Shown here piece after piece: positions 8,274-16,074 of a stretch of DNA of 25,000 nucleotides. Each line of letters starts with the position of its first letter. The stretch's first letter is position 1. The DNA lies in assembly GCA_905221605.1 (NCBI GenBank), contig CAJNDS010000225.1:392501-417500 (forward strand). The letters run 5' to 3'. The DNA comes from Symbiodinium natans. Taxonomy: Eukaryota > Sar > Dinophyceae > Suessiales > Symbiodiniaceae. A model generated the notes under the pieces. That model saw nothing but the letters and a program-made list of their open reading frames with translations, was not told the DNA's origin and made no database searches. The position numbers were made by a program, and so were the translations under genes.

Positions 8274-8404
8274 TATATGAAGTAGGGAATATTTCTTGTA
8301 CCCCCGAAAGGACACCCGGTATATACACTCACCAATATTAGATTCTTAGAAAGGAACCTTAAATACACTCAACAATCACAGGAATATAAACCCTACTTCA
8401 TATA
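8274..8404 (+). mobile_element. family C inverted-repeat element, copy 2
   Basis: Perfect 14-bp terminal inverted repeats: TATATGAAGTAGGG at 8274-8287 and its reverse complement at 8391-8404. The outermost TA pairs could be a TA target duplication, as made by Tc1/mariner-type transposases, though they are also part of the palindrome. It is 131 bp with no ORF of its own. Confidence 0.85.
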
Positions 8405-8595
8405 GGGTCTTCCGGAGGCTTATAGAGCATAGGGGACGTCGGGTTTGTCGTGCTTGGTTATAATAGGGCTTAATTTCTTGGTTTTTCCGGGGTGAATGAG
8501 TTTCGTTTGGTTGTTCGGGCGGGCTCGTCAGCAGGTGTGGCAGCGTGCATGTTGACTCTGCGGCAGCCCTTCGCAACCTCGTGAACCTTGCAAGC
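8405..8595. other. inter-array stretch
   Basis: A minus-strand frame is open from 8576 into the family C element, and another frame there is interrupted by stops. Nothing is assigned. Confidence 0.4.
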
Positions 8596-8655
8596 TAAAC
8601 CCTAAACCCTAAACCCTCAACCCTCAACCCTCAACCCCCCTGAACCCTCAACCCT
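8596..8655 (-). repeat. interstitial CCCTAAA array
   Basis: About 8 units with a CCCTCAA variant block. Confidence 0.9.
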
Positions 8656-8712
8656 ACACAGTCTGGACGTTCGAGGGTTTGTTCAAGAACCCACCTAACG
8701 GGTTCTTTTTCG

Positions 8713-8729
8713 GGGGGGGGGGGGGGGGT
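8713..8729 (+). repeat. poly-G tract
   Basis: About 17 consecutive G after CTTTTTC. Confidence 0.9.
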
Positions 8730-8816
8730 TCCTGAGCCTACTTACTAATAGGTTGTTGGGAGGGGGGTAAGGGTGTATGAGGCGCACCCATATTTTGGGG
8801 AAATACCCAAGGAGCC

Positions 8817-8856
8817 CCCTAAACCCTGAACCCTAAACCCTAAACCCTAAGCCCTG
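8817..8856 (-). repeat. interstitial CCCTAAA array
   Basis: About 5 units. Confidence 0.9.
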
Positions 8857-8952
8857 AAGGTTCTCATAAATCTCAGTGGCCACCGTGGCCGCCCCCAGCC
8901 GCAGCCGCGGCCCGGGCAGAAGAGCCAGCGACCACTCCCACTCGCTCACGGC
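8854..8952 (-). CDS. candidate exon, 99 bp, phase 0
   Basis: Exactly 33 codons on the minus strand after the acceptor AAAACTTAG and flush with GGCTTAGGG. It includes WSLALLPGPRLRLGAATVAT and ends EIYENLQ; about 27 of 33 third positions are G or C. It is among the best candidate exons. Product unknown; a helical segment is likely. Confidence 0.55.
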
Positions 8953-8974
8953 CTAAGTTTTTGGGGCTTGCCTC

Positions 8975-9015
8975 AACCCTAAACCCTAAACCCTAAACCC
9001 TAAACCGTTTAGGGT
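8975..9015. repeat. tail-to-tail telomeric junction
   Basis: About 4 CCCTAAA units run into ACCCTAAAC-C-GTTTAGGGT at 8997-9015, a perfect palindrome around one C. Confidence 0.9.
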
Positions 9016-9170
9016 GTGTACAGCAGGGTTTCGGGTGAAAAGGCTACTCTGTGCAGTGCCAGGTTTCCCTGCACCACTTCAATGTCACCCGCCCCAAGCC
9101 CCCAAGCCGGAACTGTCCTGCTCAACTGTTCTTGGAATGATCCTGCTGGTTCCACCAAAAAGCCCAGACC
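9009..9170 (-). CDS. candidate terminal or internal exon
   Basis: A minus-strand frame open for more than 50 codons, including GDIEVVQGNLALHRVAFSPE, that ends at a TAA inside a CCCTAAA unit. A likely acceptor is GGTGGAACCAG near 9150. It could be a last exon, or the frame may end by splicing not seen here. Confidence 0.4.
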   Translation of the reverse strand, partial: GLGFLVEPAGSFQEQLSRTVPAWGLGAGDIEVVQGNLALHRVAFSPETLLYTP

Positions 9171-9188
9171 CTAAACCCTGTAACATAC

Positions 9189-9212
9189 CTTCCAAGATCA
9201 GGAGAGCCGTTG
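9189..9212 (-). CDS. candidate micro-exon with GTATGT donor
   Basis: Minus strand: acceptor ACCCTGAAG, 24 bp (frame ATALLILE), then a consensus donor GTATGT at 9188-9183. Very short, so tentative. Confidence 0.25.
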
Positions 9213-9272
9213 CTTCAGGGTGTGTGTTTTTGTTGTTTAAGGGTTGTTGAGGTTTTCTGTTCAGAAGCAAAC

Positions 9273-9338
9273 CATTTTTAAACACGCTTGTCGAGGAGCT
9301 TGCACGGAACGCAGCACGGCTTCCAAAGCCAGGTCGTC
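9273..9338 (-). CDS. candidate exon, 66 bp, phase 0
   Basis: Acceptor CAACCTGCACAG, then 22 codons beginning DDLALEAVLRSVQAPRQACL, then GTTTGC as donor. A stop follows three codons into the putative intron. Helical, Leu/Ala-rich. Confidence 0.5.
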
Positions 9339-9354
9339 CTGTGCAGGTTGTGAC

Positions 9355-9402
9355 CTAAACCCTCAACTCTAAACCCCAAACCCTAAACCCTAAACCCTAA
9401 AT
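9355..9402 (-). repeat. interstitial CCCTAAA array
   Basis: About 7 units. Confidence 0.92.
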
Positions 9403-9498
9403 ACCAAGGGCTTTGCGGCTTTAGGGTTGAAGGCGTGAGGGATTTAGGGTTCAGCGTTGTCCCCGAATGGAACAGGCCATGTGTAGGGTGGCTTCGCT

Positions 9499-9560
9499 AG
9501 GGCTTAGGGTTTAATTAGGGTTTAGGGTTTAGGGTTTAGCGTTTAGGGTTTAGGGCCCGG
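9499..9560 (+). repeat. interstitial TTTAGGG array
   Basis: About 8 units, with TTAATTAGGG at the start. Confidence 0.92.
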
Positions 9561-9690
9561 GGTTTAGAGTCGGTTTAGAGCTTAGGCAACGGAAGCCGTC
9601 ATAAAGGACTCATAAGGAGACCTCTAAACCCCCTCGCCTTGTACGAAATCCTAGGAGAAGGGGCACCATGGGGTCCTGGCTTGTAGGCGA

Positions 9691-9814
9691 AACCCTAAAC
9701 CCTAAACCCTAAACCCTAAACCCTAAACCCTAAACCCTAAACCCTAAACCCTAAACCCTGAACCCTGAACCCTGAACCCTGAACCCTGAACCCTGAACCC
9801 TGAACACTGAACCC
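9691..9814 (-). repeat. CCCTAAA array with CCCTGAA block
   Basis: About 10 pure CCCTAAA units, then about 7 units of the variant CCCTGAA as one homogeneous block. Confidence 0.95.
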
Positions 9815-9894
9815 TTGCCTGCGCAAGCGCGTGCTCCGATCTCAGTCGGCCCAGCGCCCGCTGCCACAGCCAACCTCAGCTGCGGTGCAAACTT
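9814..9894 (-). CDS. candidate exon, 81 bp, phase 0
   Basis: Minus-strand acceptor CTTGTTTAG, exactly 27 codons beginning KFAPQLRLAVAAGAGPTEIG, ending flush at GGTTCAGGG. The plus strand is also open. The exon and its neighbour at 9273-9338 both use phase 0. Confidence 0.45.
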
Positions 9895-9902
9895 CTAAAC
9901 AA

Positions 9903-10020
9903 GTTTAGGGTTTAGGATTTAGGGTTTAGGGCTAGGGTTTAGGGTTTAGGGTTTGGGGTTTGAGGGTTTGGGGTTTGGGGTTTGGGGTTTTGGGTAGGGT
10001 TTAGGCTGCGTAGGGTTTAA
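9903..10020 (+). repeat. interstitial TTTAGGG array
   Basis: About 15 units with a TTTGGGG block near 9953-9990. Confidence 0.93.
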
Positions 10021-10654
10021 GGTAACCTCCACGTAACCATGAACCCTAAACAGCTTTAGGGCTTCCTCCTATACTAAAGCCCAGGCCACACCCTTCAAGA
10101 CAGTCCGCGGTTCTGCGGAATAAAAGGAACCGGGTCACTAACAAAAACGCGGCACCTGTCCGCGAACAGGGTCTCTAGTCCCAACCAGGGAAGCTCCAAC
10201 CCCCGTCTATACTCCCCTGAGAGCCTTAATTAAAATAATTTTCTTAATATCCTCTTGCGATTTATAAAAACAAAAATAGAAAAATAACTCCCAAGGGCGA
10301 TATAGCCGTAAGCACGAACCCTCAAGCCCTATAGAGCCCTTCAACAACTCTAAACCGTAAACCCAGACCCTCCTAGACCTTATACAGGCCGGAGGTCTCT
10401 CTATCTGTTACCCTTGTACCTTGATATAGCCCCTAGATACCTCAATAAGAACCCCCTACAAAACAGAACCCTACTTAAAGAGACCACCAACCATTAACCT
10501 AGACCTTAAAGCCCTTACCCGACTCTCGCCCTACACCCAGCTATCCACCCCGAACAACACTTGCCTTAAATCCATTGGATCCTCGAGACTTCTACCAGCA
10601 AAAAAAGAAGAAATGCAACTTCCCAAAAAAAAACACTCTAAAACATCATTAACC
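10021..10654. other. long inter-array stretch, strand-biased
   Basis: The plus strand is poor in G and rich in C and A over about 10230-10650, with decayed CCCTA units and an AT-rich core near 10225-10285. A hairpin-like CCGCGGTTC/TGCGG lies near 10107. No gene is seen. Confidence 0.4.
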
Positions 10655-10730
10655 CTGAACCCCCTAAACCCCAAACCCTAAACCCTCTATCCTAAGCCCT
10701 AAACCCTAAACCCCTCAACCCAAATCCTAC
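10655..10730 (-). repeat. interstitial CCCTAAA array
   Basis: About 8 units, partly degenerate. Confidence 0.85.
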
Positions 10731-10734
10731 ACCA

Positions 10735-10802
10735 TGAACGAATGCCCAAAAAAACCCTAAATCCAAAACCCAAAACCCTAAACCCCGTGAATGAATGCCC
10801 AA
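10735..10802 (-). repeat. telomeric block bracketed by 15-bp direct repeats
   Basis: TGAACGAATGCCCAA at 10735-10749 and TGAATGAATGCCCAA at 10788-10802 (14 of 15 identical) flank degenerate CCCTAAA units. The right copy is the end of the candidate exon at 10785-10856. Confidence 0.85.
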
Positions 10803-10856
10803 CAACTCCTCACAGCGGCTCTTTCCGATTGCGGAGAGGGAAGTGCGGAGGAAGAC
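10785..10856 (-). CDS. candidate exon, 72 bp, phase 0
   Basis: Exactly 24 codons on the minus strand after CCAAGCAAG, beginning VFLRTSLSAIGKSRCEELLG, flush with GGTTTAGGG. About 17 of 24 third positions are G or C. An in-frame ATG lies 5 codons upstream. Its terminal 15 bp is duplicated past the array. Confidence 0.5.
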
Positions 10857-10874
10857 CTTGCTTGGAGGGTTCAT

Positions 10875-11000
10875 GGTACTTAATTAACACTTATAACTGT
10901 ACTTAAAGGGAGGGTTTAGGGTTTAGGGTTTAGGGTTTAGGGTTTAGGGTTTAGGATACTGTACTTATAACCACATTAGGGCGCTTAAGGGGCGTATAAG
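10875..11000 (+). repeat. family F copy interrupted by a telomeric array
   Basis: The two halves align with the reverse complement of 3168-3229. At the break, about 6 TTTAGGG units (10911-10955) sit between two copies of ACTGTACTTA (10896-10905 and 10958-10967). The uninterrupted paralogue has that 10-mer once. Confidence 0.85.
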
Positions 11001-11118
11001 TGGGATTTAAGTTCAGTTGATATTCGGTCAAGAAGTACCATTAACCTCCAGGTGGTCTTGTGTGGCCATCAAGGGGTGGCTCAGTTGTCCAGTATCCGAG
11101 GAGAACCGATGGGAGTAT

Positions 11119-11195
11119 CTAGGGTTTAGGGGTTTAGGGAATTGGGGTTTACGGGGTTAGGGTTTAGGGGTTTAGGGTTTAGGGGTTTAGTGTTA
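11119..11195 (+). repeat. TTTAGGG/TTTAGGGG array
   Basis: About 9 mixed 7- and 8-bp units. Confidence 0.88.
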
Positions 11196-11365
11196 GGGGT
11201 CGGGGGGTTGAAGGGGCCTAGGATAAAAGAGGGGGAGTCTACTACCCCAAAAAGGTTCGCGGTTACCTACCCTACTACTGACGTGGGATGTCTGCGGTTC
11301 AAAAAATCCCTGGCAAGCTCTGCAGCCCTTGCTTGGGGGGTGCCTGGTGCACGCTCTCTGTTGAT

Positions 11366-11463
11366 GGGGAACATCCCCTTATACTAACAGCTCCTTAATA
11401 GGGATTCTACTAGGGGCTACTGCAATCCCGACTAAGGACTGTTAGTATAAGGGGGAACATCCC
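11366..11463. mobile_element. family A fold-back element, copy 1
   Basis: Near-palindrome of 98 bp. The arms share CCCTTATACTAACAG and its complement CTGTTAGTATAAGGGGGAAC; the outer 12 bases of the left arm read in the opposite sense to those in other copies. No coding capacity. Confidence 0.85.
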
Positions 11464-11523
11464 TGAACCCTAAACCCTAAATCCTAAACCTAAAACCCTG
11501 TTAGTATAGGGGGGGAACAGCCC
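11464..11523 (-). repeat. array bracketed by duplicated element arm
   Basis: About 4 CCCTAAA-type units (11464-11497) follow the right arm of the family A element, and the arm is then repeated as CTGTTAGTATA plus G-run plus AACAGCCC at 11498-11523. The duplicated stretch is about 25 bp. Confidence 0.85.
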
Positions 11524-11544
11524 AACAGGTCGCTCTCCTACTAT

Positions 11545-11591
11545 GATCTAGAAAGGTTCCATAGGCTTAGCCCAAGGGATGAGCCGGCCGA
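11545..11591 (-). CDS. weak candidate exon
   Basis: After the acceptor GAAGGCAG on the minus strand the frame SAGSSLGLSLWNLSRS is open, then reaches a stop. It fits the position expected for an exon, but the evidence is thin. Confidence 0.15.
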
Positions 11592-11606
11592 CTGCCTTCC
11601 TAAAGG

Positions 11607-11752
11607 GTTTAGGGTTGGGGTTTAGGGTTTAGGGTTTAGGGTTTAGGGTTTAGGGTTTAGGGTTTAGGGTTTAGGGTTTAGGGTTTAGGGTTTAGGGTTT
11701 AGGGTTTAGGGTTTAGGGTTTAGGGTTTGGGGTTTAGGGTTTAGCGTTTAGG
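11607..11752 (+). repeat. interstitial TTTAGGG array
   Basis: About 20 units, nearly pure. Confidence 0.97.
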
Positions 11753-12004
11753 GAAAATCAAAAGCCAAAGTACCTAATTTTCCTACAAACCCTAAGTCAG
11801 AGACCTGGGAGCCTACATCGTCAACCAAGCCGGCTTCAAAACCACTAAAATCATTAGGAAAGGCGTTTAGTAACTTGGGTTTGGCGTTTGGGGCGGCATC
11901 TCCCTCAAACCGGAACCCTCACTACGGGAAAGCTCTTCCGCAGGTTCGTACAAGTATCAGGAAAGCGGAGGCTTGCAAAGACCAAAAGTAATTTGTGGAT
12001 TGAA

Positions 12005-12120
12005 GCCCTAAACCCACCTGAACCACCCCCTAACCCATAAACCATAAACCATAAACCCTAAACCCTAAACCCTAACCCCTAAGCCCCCCCCCCCCCCCCC
12101 CCAAAAAAAAAAAAAAAAAA
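12005..12120 (-). repeat. CCCTAAA array ending in poly-C then poly-A
   Basis: Degenerate units to 12085, then 16 C and 18 A back to back (about 12087-12120). Confidence 0.92.
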
Positions 12121-12187
12121 GCAGGCCCCGGGCGAGGTCGGGCACCAGTGACCCCCTGCACGCGCCCCACAGGAGGGCCAAGGTGGC
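12121..12187 (-). CDS. candidate exon, unknown protein
   Basis: Minus-strand acceptor GAGGTGGCAG, frame beginning ATLALLWGACRGSLVPDLAR with 21 of 22 third positions G or C. It is followed directly by T18 and a G-run instead of a clear donor. Two other frames are partly open. Confidence 0.45.
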
Positions 12188-12220
12188 CTGCCACCTCGTT
12201 TGGGTTGTTAGGGAGGATCC

Positions 12221-12286
12221 AGGGGTTTAGGGTTCAGGGTTCAGGGTTCAGGGTTCAGGGTTTAGGGTTTAGGGTTTAGGGTTTGG
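12221..12286 (+). repeat. TTTAGGG array with TTCAGGG block
   Basis: About 9 units; four consecutive TTCAGGG units form a block. Confidence 0.93.
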
Positions 12287-12288
12287 TT

Positions 12289-12388
12289 GGGATGTTCCCC
12301 CTTATACCACCAGTCCTTAAGAGGGCTTATATATAGGGGGTACCAGAGAATCCCTATTGAGGACTGTTAGTATACAGGGGAACATCCC
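12289..12388. mobile_element. family A fold-back element, copy 2
   Basis: A 100-bp element with ends GGGATGTTCCCCCTTATA and a complementary GGGGAACATCCC. It abuts the TTTAGGG array on the left. Confidence 0.88.
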
Positions 12389-12514
12389 AAGCGTTTTAGG
12401 GCTTTGGGGGTTTTCGGGCTTTGGGGTTCTAAGGTTTGGGGATTTAGGGTTTACTTGGGGTGGCTAGGGCTGATAGGTCTGAAAAGCTTTCACTGTTCGG
12501 CCTTAGAGGGGTGT

Positions 12515-12590
12515 AGGGTTTAGGGTTTAGGGTTTAGGGTTTAGGGTTTAGGGTTTAGGGTTTGGGGTTTGGGGTTCGGCGTTTGGGGTT
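12515..12590 (+). repeat. interstitial TTTAGGG array
   Basis: About 10 units, later ones TTTGGGG. Confidence 0.94.
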
Positions 12591-12717
12591 TGGAGCCAAG
12601 AACAGCCCTTGTTTCCCCTTGGCATTCCACATGGTGCACGAGTGAATCCCTATTTTTTGGGTAGAAGTAGCCATAATAGTAGCCCAGAACCCAAAAGCAG
12701 TATTACAGTATAGTACT

Positions 12718-12743
12718 CCCTAAACCCTAAACCCTAAACCCTA
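12718..12743 (-). repeat. short CCCTAAA array
   Basis: Almost four units. Confidence 0.9.
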
Positions 12744-12749
12744 ATAAAC

Positions 12750-12815
12750 GGCCGGGCGTTTCCGGCACGGACTCGCCCCAATTCACTGGCCAAGGGCTTG
12801 GACTCTTGCTCCCAT
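12750..12815 (-). CDS. candidate exon, 66 bp
   Basis: Minus-strand acceptor AGCTGTTCAG, frame WEQESKPLASELGRVRAGNA, exit GTTTATTAGGG. It enters with one base, matching the phase-2 exit of 13649-13734. Another frame is open as well. Confidence 0.4.
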
Positions 12816-12824
12816 CTGAACAGC

Positions 12825-12964
12825 TAGGGTTTAGGGTTTAGGGTTTAGGGTTTAGGGTTTAGGGTTTAGGGTTTAGGGTTTAAGGTTTAGGGTTTAGGGT
12901 TTAAGGTTTAGGGTTTAGGGTTCAGGGTTCAGAGTTCAGGGTTCAAGGTTCAGGGTTTAGGGTT
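12825..12964 (+). repeat. interstitial TTTAGGG array
   Basis: About 20 units with TTTAAGG and a TTCAGGG block near the end. Confidence 0.96.
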
Positions 12965-13062
12965 GGGATGCTCCCCCTTATACTAACATTCCTGAATCGG
13001 GATTCTACTAGGGGGTAGGATACTCCCTGTTTAAGGACTGCTAGTAGAAGGGGGAACATCCC
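12965..13062. mobile_element. family A fold-back element, copy 3
   Basis: A 98-bp element, ends GGGATGCTCCCCCTTATA and complementary GGGGGAACATCCC, with the flanking GTT/AAC extending the palindrome. It abuts the array at 12825-12964. Confidence 0.88.
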
Positions 13063-13299
13063 AACCTCAAAGGCTGCACCCCAAACTAAGGCCAACGAAC
13101 GCGCAAACCCTAAGCACCAACTCAAGCCCCAGAAACCCTCAAAACTTCACACACCCTCCCCAAATACCCTGCTGGAGATGTCCCTCACCCCCAAACCCTG
13201 TGCCCCTCAACCGCATTCAAGCCTTGGTACTCAGAAAATCTTCTTAAACTAGGCCATGCCCTAAACTTCGGACCCTACGCTCTCTAAATCCTATACTCT
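13063..13299. other. inter-array stretch, nothing assigned
   Basis: C/A-rich sequence on the plus strand with few recognisable telomeric units. The open minus-strand frame at 12943-13125 overlaps the family A element and is not taken as coding. Confidence 0.4.
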
Positions 13300-13648
13300 C
13301 TGCTAAACCCCAAACCCCATAAACTCTAAACCAGACACCCTAAACCCACATTAAAACCCTGTTCAAACCCTAGACCTAAAAACCCTTAAGAACCAAAAAA
13401 CCTAAAAACCCTAAACACCCTAAACCCCAAGCCCTAAACCCTAAACCCAAAAAAACCCAAAAGCCCCAAACCCTAAATCCCAAAAGGCCCTAAGTCCAAA
13501 ACCCCAAACCCTGACAACCTACAAACCCTAAACCAGAACCCTAAAAACCCTAAAAACCGTGAAAAAAAAAACAAAACAGTAAAAACCTAAAGCCCTAAAA
13601 CCTAAAAACCCCAAACCCTAAACACCCAAAACCCAAAACCCAAAACCC
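13300..13648 (-). repeat. strongly degenerate CCCTAAA array
   Basis: Many short CCCTAAA, CCCAAAA and ACCCTAAAA units with A-runs; older or more diverged than most arrays. Confidence 0.85.
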
Positions 13649-13734
13649 CAGCCCGGATGCCTCGAGCCGTGGTCCCCGCCACCCGCCGCTGCGGCGACGG
13701 CCACGGCATCAAGACGAAGAGCCGAGGCGCCGGC
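13649..13734 (-). CDS. candidate exon, GC-rich
   Basis: Minus-strand acceptor AAACCGCAG, frame AGASALRLDAVAVAAAAGGG onward. GC is so high that all three frames on this strand and one on the plus strand (with MPRAVVPATRRCGDGHGIKT) are open. Its phase-2 exit matches 12750-12815. Confidence 0.35.
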
Positions 13735-13737
13735 CTG

Positions 13738-13837
13738 CGGTTTGGGGTTTGGAGTTTAGGGTTTAGGGCTAGGGTTTAGGGTTTGGGGTTTGGGGTTTAG
13801 GGTTTGGGGTTTAGGGTTTAGGGTTAGGGTTTAGGGA
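13738..13837 (+). repeat. TTTAGGG/TTTGGGG array
   Basis: About 14 units, about half of them TTTGGGG. Confidence 0.93.
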
Positions 13838-13840
13838 AAC

Positions 13841-13928
13841 CAAGCCAGGAGCCTCCAGCAGCAATGCCGCGGCGTCCTCGCAAGGACGCGAGGAGAGCCA
13901 GCCAGCAAGGGTAAGTAAGGCCCGGTTA
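13841..13928 (-). CDS. candidate coding island, strand unclear
   Basis: The minus strand is open with ALLTLAGWLSSRPCEDAAAL and exits at GTTTCC, but has no clear acceptor. The plus strand has an acceptor-like CAAGCCAG before 13849 and a perfect donor, GTAAGTAAG, at 13911. One of these readings is probably wrong. Confidence 0.3.
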
Positions 13929-14237
13929 GTTGTTGAGGGTTTAGGGTTTAAGGTATTGGCTGGGCTATTCAGGACACACTGGCTGTCCGCTGCCCTGCCC
14001 TCCCCCACCCCCACCCCCACCCCAGCCGCCCCCAAGAAGAGCAGCCAGACACTTGCCCCCCAAAACAACTTGCAGAGTTTTTTAAGGTTCAGGGCGGGGT
14101 GGAGGGGATATGAGCTTTGGGCGTGGAGAGGTTTAGGGCCTGTTGGGTCGGTGGCCTGAGACGGAAGCTCCTAAATCGGGCAGCGCTTCTCTGGGTGCCG
14201 GAAGCCCGAGCTCACTTTGAAAAGGCAGATACCATAC

Positions 14238-14393
14238 ACACAGCCACCCAATAGATCATAATCTTGCAAAACCCTGGGCTTTGATTGGTTTTTCTCTCCG
14301 TTTAAGCACCCACACAGCCCTCCAATGGATCAGAATCTCGCAAAGCCGTGGGTTTTGATTGGTTTTTCGTTCCGTTTAAGCACCCACGCAGCC
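14238..14393 (+). repeat. 73-74 bp tandem repeat, two units
   Basis: CACACAGCC begins at 14238 and 14311, and a third partial unit, CACGCAGCC, at 14385. Each unit contains CCAAT near its start and TTTGATTGGTTTTT in its second half, so it has an internal CCAAT/ATTGG inverted pair. Confidence 0.9.
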
Positions 14394-14593
14394 CCACAGC
14401 CCAATTTTCCTAAACCCTACACCCCAAACCCGACACACCAGGCTTTGTGTCTTAGGAAGCACGCAGCAAAATCCACGAGGTCCCAGAGTAATACGAAATA
14501 AAAGGATGTGGGTTGATTTATAGTGTTCGAACCCTGACTCCAGGAACCCTAAGCCCCACCTAAGTGACCCATACACCCTACGCCCTACCCAAA

Positions 14594-14847
14594 CTACAAT
14601 TTGCTTAAGAACCACCGATAAATAAATAAATCATCCTTGTATTGCCCTTAATTAATTTGCTTCTTTCTTTCTTTATATATATATATATGTATCTATCTAT
14701 CTATATATATATATATATTTATTTATTTATTTGTATTTATTTATATTTATTTATACTTATTTATTTGTCTATATATATATATTCATTATTTTTATTGTTT
14801 TTATATTTATCTTTTTGTTGGGGGGGGATTCTTTAAGCAAATCGTAG
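14594..14847. mobile_element. family E inverted-repeat element with TA-rich core
   Basis: The left end CTACAATTTGCTTAAGAA (14594-14611) is matched by the right end TTCTTTAAGCAAATCGTAG (14829-14847) in inverse. The core holds CTTT repeats and TA, TATC and TTTA microsatellites (about 14662-14812). The ends resemble those of 4680-4858. Confidence 0.8.
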
Positions 14848-14856
14848 TACATGAAC

Positions 14857-14926
14857 CTTCCTGCCACTGCCGCGCAGTCGAGGCTGCAGCTGCCGCCGAC
14901 GAAAACGTGTAGACATCCTCCAGGCT
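14857..14926 (-). CDS. candidate exon, unknown protein
   Basis: Minus-strand acceptor CCTGTGCCTAG, frame SLEDVYTFSSAAAAASTARQ, donor GTTCAT with phase-1 exit. Entry phase 0 agrees with the exit of 15705-15769. Confidence 0.5.
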
Positions 14927-14938
14927 CTAGGCACAGGA

Positions 14939-15050
14939 GGGCTTAGGGTTTAGGGGTTTAGGGTTTAGGGTTTAGGGTGTAGGGTGTAGGGTTTAGTATT
15001 GGGGTTTAGGGTGGTTTGGGTTTAGTGGGCTCAGGGTTTGCGGGTTTAGG
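14939..15050 (+). repeat. interstitial TTTAGGG array
   Basis: Good units to 14995, then degenerate ones. Confidence 0.88.
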
Positions 15051-15134
15051 CATTCCCTAAATGCGACAAACCCAATGCAATCCGGGTGACGAGGCTTGAG
15101 ACCCGTGGGGCATGGGATTTACTCGTAGTTGCGG

Positions 15135-15262
15135 TTTCGGGTTTAGGGTTTAAGGATTTAGGGTTTAGGGTTCCCTGAACCCCGAACTCGCAGCCCTGAA
15201 TCCCAAACCCCACAGCCTAAACCCTCAACCCTACCGTAAACCCTAACCCTAAGCCCCGAAGG
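15135..15262. repeat. head-to-head telomeric junction
   Basis: TTTAGGG units to about 15172 turn through TTCCC directly into degenerate CCCTAAA-type units to 15262. Confidence 0.85.
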
Positions 15263-15416
15263 ACACAAACCCTAAGCCCTAACTCCCATACGTGCCCCTC
15301 AAGCCCCCTGAAACATGTCTCAAACCAAGATTTAGGGTTTAGGGCTGCGGCTTAGGCTTCAAGGCTAACGGAAGACATAGCACATTCCAAGATCCTCCCT
15401 CGAAGCCCTCGACCCG

Positions 15417-15705
15417 GAACCCTGAACCCTCAACCCTGAACTCTAAACCCCTCACTCTAAACCCTAAACCCTAAACCCTGAACCCCAAACTCTAAACCCT
15501 GAACCCCTTCAACCTCAACCCAAACTCTGAACCCTACGCCCTAAACAAACCCTAGACCCTGGACCTACACCCTCAACTCTAAACCCCTAAACCCTAAACC
15601 CCAAACCCCAACCCTGAGCCCTAAGCCCTAAACCCTAAACCCTAAACCCTAAACCCTAAACCCTAAACCCTAAACCCTAAACCCTAAACCCCTAAACCCT
15701 AAACC
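15417..15705 (-). repeat. long CCCTAAA array
   Basis: About 40 units; the first half is degenerate (CCCTGAA, CTCTAAA) and 15620-15705 is nearly pure. Confidence 0.95.
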
Positions 15706-15769
15706 CGCGCAAAAGACTCCTTGTCCCGATGCTTCGCTCTGCGGAACAGCGCCAGGGCTTGCGACGGAC
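15705..15769 (-). CDS. candidate exon, unknown protein
   Basis: Minus-strand acceptor GAGTCCCCAG, frame PSQALALFRRAKHRDKESFA, flush exit GTTTAGGG in phase 0. About 16 of 21 third positions are G or C. Here the array on the upstream side is CCCTAAA on the plus strand, so this exon lacks the usual C-rich array just before its acceptor. Confidence 0.45.
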
Positions 15770-15796
15770 CTGGGGACTCGTGGGGCCATAAAAAAA

Positions 15797-15915
15797 GGCC
15801 CTAAGCCCTAAACCCTAAACCCTAAACCCTAAACCCTAAACCCTAAACCCTAAACCCTAAACCCTAAACCCTAGCCCTAAACCCCAAACCCTAAGCCCCA
15901 AGCCCTGAATGCTAA
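15797..15915 (-). repeat. interstitial CCCTAAA array
   Basis: About 16 units. Confidence 0.95.
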
Positions 15916-16074
15916 AGCCGAAAACCCGAAAACCCTGTCAGGGTGAGCTCCGAAGCCTACTTTAGTAGGTTTCCGAAGAGTCATTCATATGTACTCGGTC
16001 TAGGTCGGGTTTCGGGTTTAGGGCTTAGGAACCTCAAACAAGTAGGCTTAAGACCCCTGAGGTACTGCGTAGGG

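Noticed and set aside
10100-10190. Possible tRNA or structured RNA near CCGCGGTTCTGCGG
   Set aside because: No cloverleaf or T-loop consensus could be drawn.
14505-14545. TGTTCGAACC as a tRNA T-loop
   Set aside because: No matching acceptor or anticodon arms nearby.
14642-14836. Hydrophobic Tyr/Ile/Leu-rich plus-strand frame
   Set aside because: It is the translation of TA and TTTA microsatellites inside a family E element.
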